Source: Oscillospiraceae bacterium (lineage in GTDB: Bacteria; Bacillota; Clostridia; Oscillospirales; Oscillospiraceae). Taken from it: a stretch of DNA of 64,000 nucleotides. A program made the translations under genes and the position numbers. The stretch is taken from contig JAFWDU010000003.1 in assembly GCA_017516005.1 (NCBI GenBank), positions 1 to 64,000 of the forward strand. Direction: 5' to 3'. The notes beneath the pieces are model-generated. The model was not told the DNA's origin, did not search any database, and worked only from the letters and a program-made list of their open reading frames with translations. Positions 25,763-36,385 of this stretch are shown piece after piece (position 1 is the stretch's first letter; each line of letters begins with the position of its first letter).

Positions 25763-25795
25763 ATCAAAAAATTATGATTGGACGAGGTGTGTCCT

Positions 25796-28700
25796 TTGTA
25801 TCTGAAGGCGCTCACGATTCAGGGTTTTAAGTCGTTTCCGGATAAGACGGTTCTGACTTTTGACCATGATATTACTGCGATTGTCGGCCCGAACGGTAGC
25901 GGAAAATCGAATATTTCGGATGCCATCCGCTGGGTTATGGGGGAACAGAGCAGTAAATCCCTACGCGGCGCAAAAATGGAGGATGTCATTTTCGGCGGCA
26001 CGCAGAAACGTGCACAGCTTGGCTTTGCCGAAGTTTCCCTGATCCTGGACAATACGGACGGCGCGCTCAGCTGGGATGGCGCGGAAGTGATGGTAACCCG
26101 CAGATACTACCGTTCCGGAGAAAGTGAATACTTTATCAATCGGGAAAGCGCAAGGCTCCGTGATATTACAGACCTTTTTCTGAACACAGGCATGGGCCGG
26201 GAAGGCTATTCAAACATCGGACAGGGGCGGATTGATGAGATCCTTTCCGTAAAATCCACCGATCGCCGCGAGATATTTGAAGAGGCGGCCGGGATCGCGA
26301 AGTTCCGCCATCGGAAAGAGGAGACGGAACGCCGGCTTGCATCCACGGAGGATAATCTGATCCGGATCGGGGATAAAATCTCTGAACTGGAACTTCAGCT
26401 TGAGCCGCTGAAAAAGCAGGCCGAGCAGGCGAGAAAGTACATTACGCTTCGGGATGAACTGCGCGGCCTGGAAGTCACGGTATGGCTTGATCAGCTCTCT
26501 GAGCTGTCAGAGCGTGCAGAAAAGGCCGCTGCGGATCATGCAGCGTCTTCTGCGCAGCTGGATCTGGCACATTCGGAGCTTGACCGCCTCTATGCGGAAG
26601 CGGAAAAGATGGCTTCCGTACTGCATGAAAAAGATGTTTCTCTTGACACTCTTCGGGAGTCCATATCTCAGGCGGAAGCGGAGGAACAGCGCTGCCTCGG
26701 TGAACAGACCATTCTGGAGAACAATCTAAAAAACTGTCAGGATAATATTGCCCGAATTCAGTCAGAACTCTCAGATCAGGACAATCGCACCGGCAGCCTC
26801 AAAAAGCAGATTGAAGACCATCAGGCACGCATCAACGAGCTTCTTCTTAAAATGGGAGCGGAGGAAGCAAATCTGAAGCACGCCCAGGCGGAGAGTCAGG
26901 ATTTGTCCGGATCCGCGGAGAATCTTACATCCAGACTGCTTTCAGAGAGAGCCAGACAGGCGGAACTGCTCAGAAGGAACTCGGAACTACTAGCGCAGGA
27001 AGCATCCTCAAGACAGCTTGCGGATGAGCTCCGGGATCGTCTTACACAGATAGACGAACAGGAAAAAGCTGCGCTGGAACAGCACGGCAAACTGGAACAT
27101 GAGGCCGGGATTGCCGACAAGCAGCTTTCAGCGGCGCGCGAAACCGCAACAACGGAAGGCAATCGCGTGGATGGATTTACGCTTCGTCTGAAATCGAGGA
27201 CGGAAAAACGGGATACCCTGCGGGAAAAACGAAATGCTCTCCAGCTGGAGCTGGATACTGCACAATCCAAGATTCGCATGTATCAGGAGATGGAACGCGA
27301 TTACGATGGGTATTCCCGTGCGGTTCGCGAAGTGATGCAGGCGTCCGACCAGGGAAAACTCGGCGGAATCCGCGGACCGGTCACCAGACTCCTGCATACA
27401 GAAACCAGATTTGCTCCGGCAATTGAAACAGCGCTCGGACAGGCAGCGCAGAACATCGTTGCCAGTACAGATGCGGATGGCAAACGGATACTGGAGTATT
27501 TGAAACGTACAGATTCCGGCCGCGTTACGGTGCTTCCTATGAATGTGATCCGTGGAAATCCGCTTCAGGAGAAGAACCTGGATCAGATGGCCGGATTCCT
27601 TGGACTTGCTTCGCAGCTTGTCAGTTATGACGATCAGTACCGATCCATCGTTGAAAACCTTCTCGGACGTACGGTTGTAGTGGATGACCTGGATCATGCC
27701 ATGGCTATGGCAAGAAAATATTCCAACCGCTTCCGGATTGTGACGCTTGACAGCCAGGTTATGAACGTCGGCGGTTCCATGACCGGCGGCAGCGCAGCCA
27801 GAAACTCAGGCCTGCTTGTCCGAGCTGGTGCGCTTCGGGATCTTCAGAAAAAACAGGAGCAGCTTACCAGACAGCTGGGAGAATTGGAGACGCAGCTGCA
27901 GGACGCAGAAAGACTCTCTTCCGAAACAGAGTATGAACTCAAGATTTCGCAGGATCTTTTGCGTCAAGCGCAGGATGATGTACTCCGGCTGGAAGGCAGC
28001 TGCAGGCAGTATGCCGCGGTTCTTGCTGCAGCAGATGACGCAATTGCGCACAGTTCGGAAGAAAAGACATCCATTCATACACGACTGAAACAGACCGAGG
28101 AACAGCTTGCCGCTCAGTCCAGTGAGCTGGAATCGGTTCAGAAAGAACTGGAATCCTGTGATGCTGTGATCGCCTCCATTACACAGGATCAGGAGAATCT
28201 GACCATTCAGTCAGATGAAATCACACAGAGAATCAATGCGATTCAGCTTTCTGCCGCCTCACTGGAAGCGGAACGTTCAGCAAGTGATCATACGGTTGCG
28301 CAGCTTCGTGCACTGGAAGCAGAACTACGCGGAGACAGGACTCAGCGGGAAGCGCTGATGACCCAGTTCGTGGAGGAAGCAAAACGGAATACATTACAGA
28401 TTGCACAGTCTAAAGAGCAGATCCTTCGTGCGCGTGAGTGTACGGAAGACCGCAAAAAAGAACTTGCCATTGCACTGGAGGAACGCAGACAGGTTGAAGC
28501 CGAAAAGACGACTCTGGATCGGCAGAGCCAGGAGCAGAACCGTCAGATTCTTGGCCTCGAACGGGAAACAGCAAGACTGGAGCAGAGAAAAACGACTTCC
28601 GAGATGGAACAGAACCAGATCATTGACCGCCTTTGGGACAGCTACGGTCTGACGCCGTCCACTGCGGTCGATGAACGCGTTGAGATTCCGTCTACACAGG

Positions 28701-29365
28701 AAGCGTCCAAAAAGATCTCAAGTCTGAAACAGCGGATTAATGCCTTGGGCACGCCGAATCTTGGCGCGATTGATGAATATGATCGGGTAGACGAACGCTA
28801 TTCCTACCTGACCAGTCAGCGCGACGACGTTCTTGCCTCCAAACGGGATCTTGTCGGAATCATTGACTCGATTACTGGTGAGATGACAAGTATCTTTACC
28901 ACGCAGTTTGCCAAAATCAATGAGTGCTTCGGCCAGATTTTCAAGGAAATGTTCGGAGGCGGCAGCGGTTCTCTCGCATTGGAAGATCCGGAGAATCCGC
29001 TGGAATGCGGCATTGAGATTCGAGTACAGCCACCGGGGAAACAGCTGAAGACCATTACGCTGCTTTCCGGCGGAGAAAAGGCTTTTGTCGCGATTGCCCT
29101 GTATTTTTCAATTCTTCGCGTTCATCCGACGCCGTTCTGCATGCTCGATGAGATTGATGCTGCGCTGGATGAGCGGAATGTCGTTCGCTTCGCCACATAT
29201 CTTCGCAATCTTTGCAAAGACACCCAGTTTATTGTCATTACTCACAGACGCGGCACGATGGAGGAAGCGGATATGCTCTACGGCGTTACCATGCAGGAAC
29301 AGGGCGTAAGCAAAATGCTCAGCGTTTCGTTGAATGAACTTCAGGCAGAACTGGGAATTGAATGA
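25796..29365 (+). CDS. smc: Chromosome partition protein SMC
   Basis: The 1189-residue product has the ABC ATPase head split over both ends. Walker A is GPNGSGKSNISDAIRWVMGE near the N-terminus; the signature LSGGEKAFVAIAL and Walker B FCMLDEIDAALDE are near the C-terminus. Two long coiled coils (about 170-500 and 680-1020) flank a hinge domain with GGSMTGGSAARN near its end. SMC forms the condensin ring with ScpA and ScpB that organises the chromosome. I chose the TTG at 25796 (MYLKALTIQGFKSF), which matches the family start and has GAGGTG before it. It is followed by ftsY after 12 bases. Confidence 0.97.
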   Translation: MYLKALTIQGFKSFPDKTVLTFDHDITAIVGPNGSGKSNISDAIRWVMGEQSSKSLRGAKMEDVIFGGTQKRAQLGFAEVSLILDNTDGALSWDGAEVMVTRRYYRSGESEYFINRESARLRDITDLFLNTGMGREGYSNIGQGRIDEILSVKSTDRREIFEEAAGIAKFRHRKEETERRLASTEDNLIRIGDKISELELQLEPLKKQAEQARKYITLRDELRGLEVTVWLDQLSELSERAEKAAADHAASSAQLDLAHSELDRLYAEAEKMASVLHEKDVSLDTLRESISQAEAEEQRCLGEQTILENNLKNCQDNIARIQSELSDQDNRTGSLKKQIEDHQARINELLLKMGAEEANLKHAQAESQDLSGSAENLTSRLLSERARQAELLRRNSELLAQEASSRQLADELRDRLTQIDEQEKAALEQHGKLEHEAGIADKQLSAARETATTEGNRVDGFTLRLKSRTEKRDTLREKRNALQLELDTAQSKIRMYQEMERDYDGYSRAVREVMQASDQGKLGGIRGPVTRLLHTETRFAPAIETALGQAAQNIVASTDADGKRILEYLKRTDSGRVTVLPMNVIRGNPLQEKNLDQMAGFLGLASQLVSYDDQYRSIVENLLGRTVVVDDLDHAMAMARKYSNRFRIVTLDSQVMNVGGSMTGGSAARNSGLLVRAGALRDLQKKQEQLTRQLGELETQLQDAERLSSETEYELKISQDLLRQAQDDVLRLEGSCRQYAAVLAAADDAIAHSSEEKTSIHTRLKQTEEQLAAQSSELESVQKELESCDAVIASITQDQENLTIQSDEITQRINAIQLSAASLEAERSASDHTVAQLRALEAELRGDRTQREALMTQFVEEAKRNTLQIAQSKEQILRARECTEDRKKELAIALEERRQVEAEKTTLDRQSQEQNRQILGLERETARLEQRKTTSEMEQNQIIDRLWDSYGLTPSTAVDERVEIPSTQEASKKISSLKQRINALGTPNLGAIDEYDRVDERYSYLTSQRDDVLASKRDLVGIIDSITGEMTSIFTTQFAKINECFGQIFKEMFGGGSGSLALEDPENPLECGIEIRVQPPGKQLKTITLLSGGEKAFVAIALYFSILRVHPTPFCMLDEIDAALDERNVVRFATYLRNLCKDTQFIVITHRRGTMEEADMLYGVTMQEQGVSKMLSVSLNELQAELGIE

Positions 29366-29377
29366 TCGGAGGAACCA

Positions 29378-30283
29378 ATGGGGTTTTTTGAAAAAATAAA
29401 GAACGGACTGACTCGGACGAGAGAAGCCATGAACTCCACAGTCGGAAATCTGTTTATGGCATTTTCAGGTCCGGATGATGATTTTTTTGATGAGCTGGAA
29501 GAGAATCTGATTCTCGCTGATATGGGCGTCGAGACTTCTGTTCATGCAGTGGAAGCGCTTCGGGAAAGAGTGAAGAATCAGCGCCTTTCAGATCCGGATC
29601 TTGTTCGGGAAGCACTGAAGGATATTCTGGTTGAGATGCTGAATGTGGGTGATCAGTCACTTCAGCTGAACGGGAAACCTGCGGTTGTTCTGGTGATCGG
29701 CGTAAATGGAGTCGGCAAGACAACCACAATCGGAAAACTGGCAAAACGTCTGACCGAGGACGGAAAAAATGTATTGCTCTGCGCAGCAGACACCTTCCGC
29801 GCGGCAGCTGCCGATCAGCTGGAGATCTGGGCAGGCCGGGCGAATGTTCCGATTATCCGGCAGAATGAAGGCGCTGATCCGGCCAGTGTCCTGTTTGACG
29901 CCATTTCAGCAGCACGCGCCAGAAGTTCCGATGTGATTCTTTGCGACACGGCAGGCCGCCTTCATAATAAGCAGAACCTGATGAATGAGCTCGGAAAGAT
30001 GGGCCGCATCATTGAGCGTGAGCTGCCCGGCACGGACCATGAGGTGCTGCTTGTACTCGATGGCACAACCGGCCAGAACGGACTTCAGCAGGCGAAGCTG
30101 TTCTCGGATACGGTGCCCGTAACCGGTATTATCCTGACAAAACTGGACGGAACAGCAAAGGGCGGTATTGTCATCGCAGTTGCAGATACCCTGAAGATTC
30201 CCGTCAAGTATATCGGCGTTGGTGAACAGGTGGATGATCTGATGGAATTCCAGGCAAGGGATTTCGTCGACGCTCTGTTCTGA
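29378..30283 (+). CDS. ftsY: Signal recognition particle receptor FtsY
   Basis: The 301-residue product is the NG GTPase core of FtsY. Its elements are GVNGVGKTTTIGKLAKRL (G1), DTFRAAAADQLE (insertion box), DTAGRLHNK (G3) and TKLDGTAKGG (G4). The acidic A-domain found in enterobacteria is missing, as usual for Bacillota. It docks SRP-bound ribosomes at the membrane. The smc-ftsY order is standard for the phylum. Confidence 0.97.
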   Translation: MGFFEKIKNGLTRTREAMNSTVGNLFMAFSGPDDDFFDELEENLILADMGVETSVHAVEALRERVKNQRLSDPDLVREALKDILVEMLNVGDQSLQLNGKPAVVLVIGVNGVGKTTTIGKLAKRLTEDGKNVLLCAADTFRAAAADQLEIWAGRANVPIIRQNEGADPASVLFDAISAARARSSDVILCDTAGRLHNKQNLMNELGKMGRIIERELPGTDHEVLLVLDGTTGQNGLQQAKLFSDTVPVTGIILTKLDGTAKGGIVIAVADTLKIPVKYIGVGEQVDDLMEFQARDFVDALF

Positions 30284-30297
30284 CGAGGAGGTTCTTC

Positions 30298-30909
30298 ATG
30301 CAGTATCTTCTTGCCAGCCATAACCGTGGAAAATGCAGAGAGTATGCACAGCTTCTTTCGTCATGCGGCGGGGAAGTGCTTCTTCCGCAGGATATCGGTA
30401 TCACACTGGAACCGGAAGAGAACGGATCCAGTTTTGAAGAGAACAGTTTTATTAAGGCGGAATCCTATTTTCGCGCTACCGGCATGGCTTCCATCGCGGA
30501 TGATTCAGGGCTTGTCGTAGACGCTCTGAACGGTGCACCCGGTATATACTCCGCAAGATTCGGAGCACCCGAGTGCAGAACGGATGAAGATCGCTGGAGG
30601 AAGCTTCTTTTAGATCTGGAGAATGTTCCGGATCCAGAACGTACCGCCAGGTTTGTGTGCGCAATCACTTGCATACTTCCGGATAAGACTGTTCTGTCCG
30701 CATATGGCGTTTGCGAGGGAAGAATTCTGTTTTCGCCGAGAGGTGAAGATGGATTTGGATATGACCCGATCTTTCTTGTTCCGGAGCTTGGCAAAAGCTT
30801 TGCGGAACTTGAGCCTTCAGTGAAAAACCAGATTTCACACAGAGCTCGTGCATTTCAAGAATTTTACAATAAACTGCTCGCTTATCAGGAGGAACACAAT
30901 GCTCTCTAG
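30298..30909 (+). CDS. XTP/dITP diphosphatase (RdgB/HAM1 family)
   Basis: The 203-residue product starts YLLASHNRGKCREYAQLL and has DDSGLVVDALNGAPGIYSAR and GEDGFGYDPIFLVPE, the HAM1/RdgB motifs. It removes deaminated purine nucleotides from the pool by cleaving pyrophosphate. GAGGAGG precedes the ATG, 14 bases after ftsY. Its end overlaps yhbY by 11 bases. Confidence 0.95.
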   Translation: MQYLLASHNRGKCREYAQLLSSCGGEVLLPQDIGITLEPEENGSSFEENSFIKAESYFRATGMASIADDSGLVVDALNGAPGIYSARFGAPECRTDEDRWRKLLLDLENVPDPERTARFVCAITCILPDKTVLSAYGVCEGRILFSPRGEDGFGYDPIFLVPELGKSFAELEPSVKNQISHRARAFQEFYNKLLAYQEEHNAL

Positions 30910-31327
30910 CAAGGAAAGAGCCGCGCTCCGCTCACAGGCAACTGAACTGCAGACACTGTTGATCGTTGGCAAGGGCGGCATTACAGAGAATCTGATTCAG
31001 GAAGCGGAAACGCTTCTGACCGCAAAAGAACTGGTGAAGGGAAAAGTGCTTGAGACTTCGCTTTTAAGTCCGCAGGAAGCGCTTGAAGCCCTCTGTGAGG
31101 CAACCGGCGCGGATCCCGTTCAGACGGTCGGCACGAAATTTGTCCTCTACAGACGCAGCGAGAAGCTGCATCAGAAGCCGCAGCAGAAGAAAAAAGTAAA
31201 TCCGGTACGTGTAGGCCGTCAGGCAAGACGTGCCGCAGCTCGTGAAGAGCGGGAACGCAGAAACGAATATTTCCGTCAGACAGCAATCCAGAACCGCAAG
31301 GAATCCAATCACCGAAAAGAAAACTAA
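30899..31327 (+). CDS. yhbY: YhbY/CRS1-type ribosome assembly RNA-binding protein
   Basis: The 142-residue product has a CRM domain (residues about 1-95) with KERAALRSQATELQTLLIVG and the GKGGIT loop of YhbY proteins, which bind 50S ribosomal precursors. A highly basic tail of about 45 residues follows (KKVNPVRVGRQARRAAAREE), longer than the usual roughly 100-residue protein, probably extra RNA contact. The start at 30899 follows AGGAGGAACACA and lies inside the end of the preceding gene. Confidence 0.92.
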   Translation: MLSSKERAALRSQATELQTLLIVGKGGITENLIQEAETLLTAKELVKGKVLETSLLSPQEALEALCEATGADPVQTVGTKFVLYRRSEKLHQKPQQKKKVNPVRVGRQARRAAAREERERRNEYFRQTAIQNRKESNHRKEN

Positions 31328-31343
31328 TCGGGAGGGTACCGGC

Positions 31344-32537
31344 ATGGGCAAGATCGGCGTATATGGTGGAAGTTTTAATCCGATTCATCTCGGCCACATT
31401 CATGCAGCGCGTGAAATGGCGGATCGGCTCTGCCTGGATCAGGTTTTCATGATTCCAGCTGCGCAGCCGCCGCATAAAACGTTGCCCGCGTATTCTCCAA
31501 CCGGCGGGCAAAGGCTGGAGATGGTTCGACTCGCCGTTCAGGGAGATCCGCGCCTTAAGGAATGTGATCTGGAACTTCAGAGAGAAGGGAAGAGCTACAC
31601 GGTACAGACCCTGCATCAGCTGAAGGAGCTGTATCCGGATGATGAACTGTATCTGCTGATGGGAACCGATATGTTTATGGGCCTTGATCACTGGTATCAG
31701 TCCGATGAAATCTGCAGACTTGCTCGAATTGTCTGTATCAGCAGAGAAGAAAAAGACAAGAAGGCCGATCTGGAAAAGAAAGCCGCATATCTCAGAAACA
31801 ACCTGAAAGCGGATGTGTCCATACTTCCCAGCAAGCCCGTGGAGATGAACTCCACCACCATTCGCCGCATGATTTTCTTCGGATGTGCAGATGACTATCT
31901 TGCTGAAGACGTATATTCCTATATTCGACAGAACCATCTGTACGGAGCGGATCTCGACTGGACAGGGCTCAGCTTTGAGCGACTGAGCGCCCGGTCCCTG
32001 GATCTCCACAAGCAGGAACGGGTCGCGCATGTTATCGGCGTCAGCGAGACCGCTGCGAAGCTGGCAGAACGCTACGGCGCAAGAATTGATCACGCCATGC
32101 GCGCAGGAATCCTTCATGATGTCACAAAAGCGCTGGACGGGCCGGAACAGCTCTGCCTGTGCAGGCATTTCGGCATTCAGCTTACGCCTTTTGAAGCAAC
32201 CCATCCAAAACTGCTTCACTCCAAAACCGGCGCTGCTGTCGCAGAACGGATATTCGGGGAACAGCCGGAGACCTGTGAAGCCATTTTCTGGCATACGACC
32301 GGATGCGCGGATATGACGCTGCTGGACAAAATCCTGTATATTGCGGATTATGCGGAGCCAAACCGCTGTTTCGACGGTGTGGAGTATATCCGGGAGGTCC
32401 TATATCAAGATCTGGATCTTGCACTTTTCCGGGGCTTCGGCATGTCGCTTGAAGAACTGGAACGGGAAGGGAAACCCCTCGATCGTCACTCTATAGAAGC
32501 ATATGATTTTATCAAGAAGGAACGTGGGTTCGCCTGA
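31344..32537 (+). CDS. NadD nicotinate-nucleotide adenylyltransferase fused to YqeK HD hydrolase
   Basis: The 397-residue product has two domains. Residues 1-200 are NadD: IGVYGGSFNPIHLGHIHAA is the nucleotidyltransferase HxGH site and SSTTIRRM-like NSTTIRRMI closes the fold. Residues about 215-397 are a YqeK-type HD domain, with His and HD in RVAHVIGVSETAA and GILHDVTKAL, then HTTGCADMTLLDKILYIADY. NadD makes NaAD for NAD synthesis. YqeK enzymes cleave diadenosine tetraphosphate. The two genes are usually separate neighbours in Bacillota; here no stop lies between them. The start follows GGGAGGGTACCGGC. Confidence 0.93.
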   Translation: MGKIGVYGGSFNPIHLGHIHAAREMADRLCLDQVFMIPAAQPPHKTLPAYSPTGGQRLEMVRLAVQGDPRLKECDLELQREGKSYTVQTLHQLKELYPDDELYLLMGTDMFMGLDHWYQSDEICRLARIVCISREEKDKKADLEKKAAYLRNNLKADVSILPSKPVEMNSTTIRRMIFFGCADDYLAEDVYSYIRQNHLYGADLDWTGLSFERLSARSLDLHKQERVAHVIGVSETAAKLAERYGARIDHAMRAGILHDVTKALDGPEQLCLCRHFGIQLTPFEATHPKLLHSKTGAAVAERIFGEQPETCEAIFWHTTGCADMTLLDKILYIADYAEPNRCFDGVEYIREVLYQDLDLALFRGFGMSLEELEREGKPLDRHSIEAYDFIKKERGFA

Positions 32538-32615
32538 TCATTCAGGTATTCCGCATTACATGCTGTCGGAACTGCAAAACCGGCAGGCAATCATCAAGAA
32601 AAGGAGAGATTGTAT

Positions 32616-32966
32616 ATGATGACACCGAAAGAAGTCGCACTGACTGCAGTCAAAGCGCTGGAAGAAAAAAAGGGTCTTTCCATTAAACTGCTGCGCATTT
32701 CGGACGTTTCCAATCTTGCAGATTATTTCCTGATCTGCACCGGCAGCAGCAACACACACTGCAACTCACTCTCCGGAGAAGTGGAAAAGCGTCTGAAAGA
32801 AGCAGGGGAAACACTCCTGCACCGTGAAGGACATCGGGGCGGCACCTGGGTGCTCCTGGATTTCGGGTGTGTGGTTGTACACATTTTTACAGATGAGACA
32901 CGTAAATTCTACGACCTGGAGCGTCTTTGGAACGACGCAGAACCGGTTGATATTGATTCCATTTGA
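32616..32966 (+). CDS. rsfS: Ribosomal silencing factor RsfS
   Basis: The 116-residue product has the family pattern ISDVSNLADYFLICTGSSNTH and EGHRGGTWVLLDFGCVVVHIF. RsfS binds ribosomal protein L14 and blocks subunit joining in poor conditions. The yqeK-rsfS order is conserved in Bacillota. I chose the ATG at 32616, placed after AAGGAGAG; a TTG six bases earlier is also open. Confidence 0.95.
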   Translation: MMTPKEVALTAVKALEEKKGLSIKLLRISDVSNLADYFLICTGSSNTHCNSLSGEVEKRLKEAGETLLHREGHRGGTWVLLDFGCVVVHIFTDETRKFYDLERLWNDAEPVDIDSI

Positions 32967-32982
32967 AATGAGGCCTTGATTT

Positions 32983-35388
32983 ATGAAGTATGATTTTACC
33001 GCCATTGAGCAGAAATGGCAGAATCGCTGGGAAGAGCAGAAACTCTACTGCGCAACGACCGGGTCCGACAAGCCGAAGTTTTACGGCCTGATCGAGTTCC
33101 CGTATCCATCCGGAGCCGGACTGCATGTCGGCCATGCAAGACCGTATACGGCGATGGATGTCATTGCGCGGAAAAAGCGCATGCAGGGCTATAATGTGCT
33201 GTTTCCCATGGGATATGACGCATTCGGCCTTCCAACGGAAAATTACGCCATTAAGAATCACATTCATCCGAGAATTGTTACGGAGAACAATGTGAAGGTG
33301 TTCCGTTCCCAGCTTAAGGCCCTTGGATACAGTTTCGACTGGGATCGCGAGATCAATACAACAGATCCCGGCTACATGAAATGGACACAGTGGATCTTCC
33401 TTCAGCTTTATAAGAACGGCCTTGCATATAAGGCTAAAATGCCCGTCAACTGGTGTACTTCCTGCAAATGCGTTCTTGCAAACGAGGAAGTGGTTGATAA
33501 CGTCTGCGAACGCTGCGGATCGCCGGTTGTTCGCAGGGAAAAAAGCCAGTGGATGCTCCGGATTACCCGCTATGCGGATCGTCTGATTGATGATCTGGAT
33601 GATGTGGATTATATTGAACGCGTCAAAATTCAGCAGCGCAACTGGATTGGTCGTTCCACCGGCGCTGAAGTGAATTTTGCCGCGACAACCGGTGACGTGA
33701 TCACAGTCTACACGACCCGTCCGGATACGCTGTTCGGCGCTACTTACATGGTGCTTTCACCTGAGCACGCTCTCGTTGAAAAGTGGATGCCTCAGCTGAC
33801 CAATGCGGAGGAAGTTCAGAAGTATCAGGCGGAAGCGGCTGCAAAGTCTGATTTTGAGCGTTCAGAACTCAACAAGGACAAAACCGGCGTTGAACTGAAG
33901 GGTGTACGCGCCATTAACCCGGTCAACGGAAAGGAGATTCCCATCTTTATCTCCGATTATGTCCTTTCCACATACGGAACCGGTGCCATTATGGCCGTTC
34001 CTGCACATGATACGCGTGACTGGGATTTTGCCAAGGCGTTTGATCTTCCGATTATTGAAGTAGTCGGCGGCGGCAATGTACAGGAGGAAGCGTTCACCGA
34101 TGTGGAAACCGGCATTATGGTGAATTCCGATTTCCTGAACGGAATGGAAGTCGCCCAGGCGAAGGAAGCAATCATTGCCTGGCTGGAGGAAAAGGGAATC
34201 GGACACAGCAAGGTGAATTACAAGCTTCGCGACTGGGTGTTCTCCCGTCAGCGTTACTGGGGAGAACCGATTCCCATTGTATATTGCGACAAATGCGGCG
34301 AGCAGCCCCTGAATGAAAGCGATCTGCCGCTGCTTCTTCCGGATGTCGAAAGCTACGAGCCGACCGATGACGGAGAAAGCCCGCTGGCTCCCATGACTGA
34401 TTGGGTTAACTGCACCTGCCCGAAATGCGGCGGACCTGCCCGCAGAGAAACCGATACGATGCCGCAGTGGGCTGGATCATCCTGGTACTTCCTTCGCTAT
34501 ATGGATCCCCATAATGAGGACGCGCTTGCGTCGAAGGAAGCGCTGGAGTACTGGTCACCGGTAGACTGGTACAACGGCGGTATGGAACATACAACGCTGC
34601 ATCTGCTATACTCCCGCTTCTGGCATAAATTCCTCTACGACATCGGCGTCGTGCCCACAAAAGAGCCGTACGCGAAACGAACCAGCCACGGCATGATCCT
34701 GGGTGAGGGCGGAGAAAAAATGTCCAAGTCCAGAGGAAATGTCATCAATCCCACTGACATTATCAATGCCTACGGTTCAGATACGATGCGCACCTATATT
34801 GTTTTTATCGGCGACTTTGAGAAGGCGTGCTCCTGGAGTTCGGATGCCGTGAAGGGCTGCAAGCGTTTCCTGGACAAAGTCTGGAATCTGTCGGAGAATG
34901 TCGTTCCCGGAGAGGAATATTCTCCTGAGAATGAGACGCTGATTCACAAGACAATCAAGAAAGTGACGGAGGATATTGATTCCCTTAAGGGCAATACCGC
35001 TCTGGCACAGCTCATGACTCTGGTCAATCAGTTCTCCGGCGGCTGCAATCGCGCAGAATTCCGCACGCTGCTGCAGCTCCTGAGTCCCTTTGCACCGCAT
35101 ATCTGCGACGAGCTTTGGGAAGTACATGGTTTTGAAGGGATCTGTTCTGTATCCCAGTGGCCGGTTTACGATGAAAACAAGTGCCGGGATGCGCTTGTTG
35201 ACATCGCAATTCAGATCAATGGCAAGTTCAAGGGAACCATGCAGCTCGCCGCTGATTTGCCGCAGGAGGATGTCATCGCCGCTGCAGCCGCGAATGAAAC
35301 CGTTCTGCGCAACGTTGAGAAGATTGGCGGCAAGATCGTGAAAACGATTGTGGTGCCGAACAAGCTTGTCAATGTCATCGTCAAATAA
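32983..35388 (+). CDS. leuS: Leucyl-tRNA synthetase
   Basis: The 801-residue product has the class I signatures [17 protein letters not shown] (HIGH type) and EKMSKSRGN (KMSKS). It also has the editing (CP1) domain with [15 protein letters not shown] and the family zinc-like cysteines [21 protein letters not shown]. It charges tRNA-Leu. No T-box leader is visible: the gene starts 16 bases after rsfS, so it relies on the operon promoter. Confidence 0.97.
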   Translation: MKYDFTAIEQKWQNRWEEQKLYCATTGSDKPKFYGLIEFPYPSGAGLHVGHARPYTAMDVIARKKRMQGYNVLFPMGYDAFGLPTENYAIKNHIHPRIVTENNVKVFRSQLKALGYSFDWDREINTTDPGYMKWTQWIFLQLYKNGLAYKAKMPVNWCTSCKCVLANEEVVDNVCERCGSPVVRREKSQWMLRITRYADRLIDDLDDVDYIERVKIQQRNWIGRSTGAEVNFAATTGDVITVYTTRPDTLFGATYMVLSPEHALVEKWMPQLTNAEEVQKYQAEAAAKSDFERSELNKDKTGVELKGVRAINPVNGKEIPIFISDYVLSTYGTGAIMAVPAHDTRDWDFAKAFDLPIIEVVGGGNVQEEAFTDVETGIMVNSDFLNGMEVAQAKEAIIAWLEEKGIGHSKVNYKLRDWVFSRQRYWGEPIPIVYCDKCGEQPLNESDLPLLLPDVESYEPTDDGESPLAPMTDWVNCTCPKCGGPARRETDTMPQWAGSSWYFLRYMDPHNEDALASKEALEYWSPVDWYNGGMEHTTLHLLYSRFWHKFLYDIGVVPTKEPYAKRTSHGMILGEGGEKMSKSRGNVINPTDIINAYGSDTMRTYIVFIGDFEKACSWSSDAVKGCKRFLDKVWNLSENVVPGEEYSPENETLIHKTIKKVTEDIDSLKGNTALAQLMTLVNQFSGGCNRAEFRTLLQLLSPFAPHICDELWEVHGFEGICSVSQWPVYDENKCRDALVDIAIQINGKFKGTMQLAADLPQEDVIAAAAANETVLRNVEKIGGKIVKTIVVPNKLVNVIVK

Positions 35389-35474
35389 GCTTTCAATGGC
35401 GCCTGAGGATGGAAAGCAGCCTGTATGAACGTGTAATGCGCATCAATTAATGCTTCTGACTTACGCATTCATAC

Positions 35475-35503
35475 TTGACTTTCTTGCAAAAAAACACTAT
35501 AAT
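35475..35503 (+). promoter_or_regulatory. Strong promoter and leader of rpsU
   Basis: TTGACT (35475-35480), 17-base spacer, TATAAT (35498-35503). The leader holds a small hairpin, GTGTCC (35531-35536) with GGACAC (35548-35553), just before GGAGGGAGG. The hairpin could affect access to the ribosome site, but I see no known leader family. Confidence 0.85.
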
Positions 35504-35572
35504 ACATCACAGCCGTTAAGGCCCTTGTAAGTGTCCTGGATAGAGCCGGACACATTGGAGGGAGGGAAAACA

Positions 35573-35755
35573 ATGTCCGAGATTCGTGTCAAAGAGAATG
35601 AATCGCTGGAGAGTGCTCTGAAGAGATTTAAGCGGAGCTGCGCAAAAGCCGGCGTCATCGCTGAGGTCAAAAAGAGAGAACACTATGTAAGCCCGAGTCT
35701 GAAGCGCAAGCAGAAGAGTGAGGCTGCCCGCAAGAACCGCAGAAAGTACAACTAA
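35573..35755 (+). CDS. rpsU: Small ribosomal subunit protein bS21
   Basis: The 60-residue product ([20 protein letters not shown], then a basic tail ending KKNRRKYN-like) matches bS21, which sits near the mRNA-binding platform of the 30S subunit. The start follows GGAGGGAGGGAAAACA. It has its own consensus promoter and terminator, giving a compact single-gene unit. Confidence 0.96.
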   Translation: MSEIRVKENESLESALKRFKRSCAKAGVIAEVKKREHYVSPSLKRKQKSEAARKNRRKYN

Positions 35756-35778
35756 TCCCCTCCGTTTTGCGAAATGAT

Positions 35779-35807
35779 AGCCTCCTGCTTAGTCAGGAGG
35801 CTTTTTT
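35779..35807 (+). terminator. Terminator after rpsU
   Basis: A 9-bp perfect stem (35779-35787 with 35794-35802), 6-base loop, then a TTTTTT run. Confidence 0.93.
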
Positions 35808-35878
35808 CGTTGATGTATGAAAAATACGATTCGAAGAAGATAGAACACAGATCCGGAAATGGAATGAGGTTAGCTTTT

Positions 35879-36382
35879 ATGCGTTTTCCGCTGCTTCCAA
35901 CCTATATCCTGTCAGAGTTAACGGACATCACGCAGGATTTTCTGCAGAAGGAGAAAATCGACCTGCTGATTATGGATTTTGATAACACAATCGTTCCTTA
36001 TACGACATCAGAACCCACTGAGGAAATGGCCGAATGGATTCAATCCCTTCCGGAACTTGGTATTCCGTATTGCGTGGTATCCAATTCCCGAAAACCACGG
36101 GTGGTTGTATTCTGCGAAAAATATGGAATTCCCGTGTTCACCAACGCAAAAAAACCGTTTTCAAAAGGCATCAGACAGGCACTTGCTGCCTATCCTGATT
36201 CCGTTCATGCCGCACTTGTCGGAGATCAGATCTACACGGATGTTCTAGGCGCTGGCCTTGCTGGAATCAGATCGATTCTGGTTACGCCGATTCATCTGCA
36301 TAAATGGTACCTGATACTTCGCCACTGGGTGGAAATTCCATGGATTAAAATGAAAAAATGTATTATCAGAAGGAGTCGATAA
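35879..36382 (+). CDS. YqeG-family HAD phosphatase
   Basis: The roughly 167-residue product has HAD motif I MDFDNTIVPY, motif II VVSNSRK, the lysine in NAKKPFSKGIRQA and motif III-like VGDQIYTDVLGA. YqeG proteins are HAD class IIIA phosphatases conserved in Bacillota, linked by context to ribosome or cell-wall functions; some members act on phosphatidylglycerophosphate. The start is unsure: 35864 is also possible. It ends three bases before the peptidase gene, so the two are one operon. Confidence 0.85.
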   Translation: MRFPLLPTYILSELTDITQDFLQKEKIDLLIMDFDNTIVPYTTSEPTEEMAEWIQSLPELGIPYCVVSNSRKPRVVVFCEKYGIPVFTNAKKPFSKGIRQALAAYPDSVHAALVGDQIYTDVLGAGLAGIRSILVTPIHLHKWYLILRHWVEIPWIKMKKCIIRRSR

Positions 36383-36385
36383 GAA

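Noticed and set aside
30981..32294. 437-codon minus-strand open frame
   Set aside because: It is opposite yhbY and nadD-yqeK, which are certain genes.
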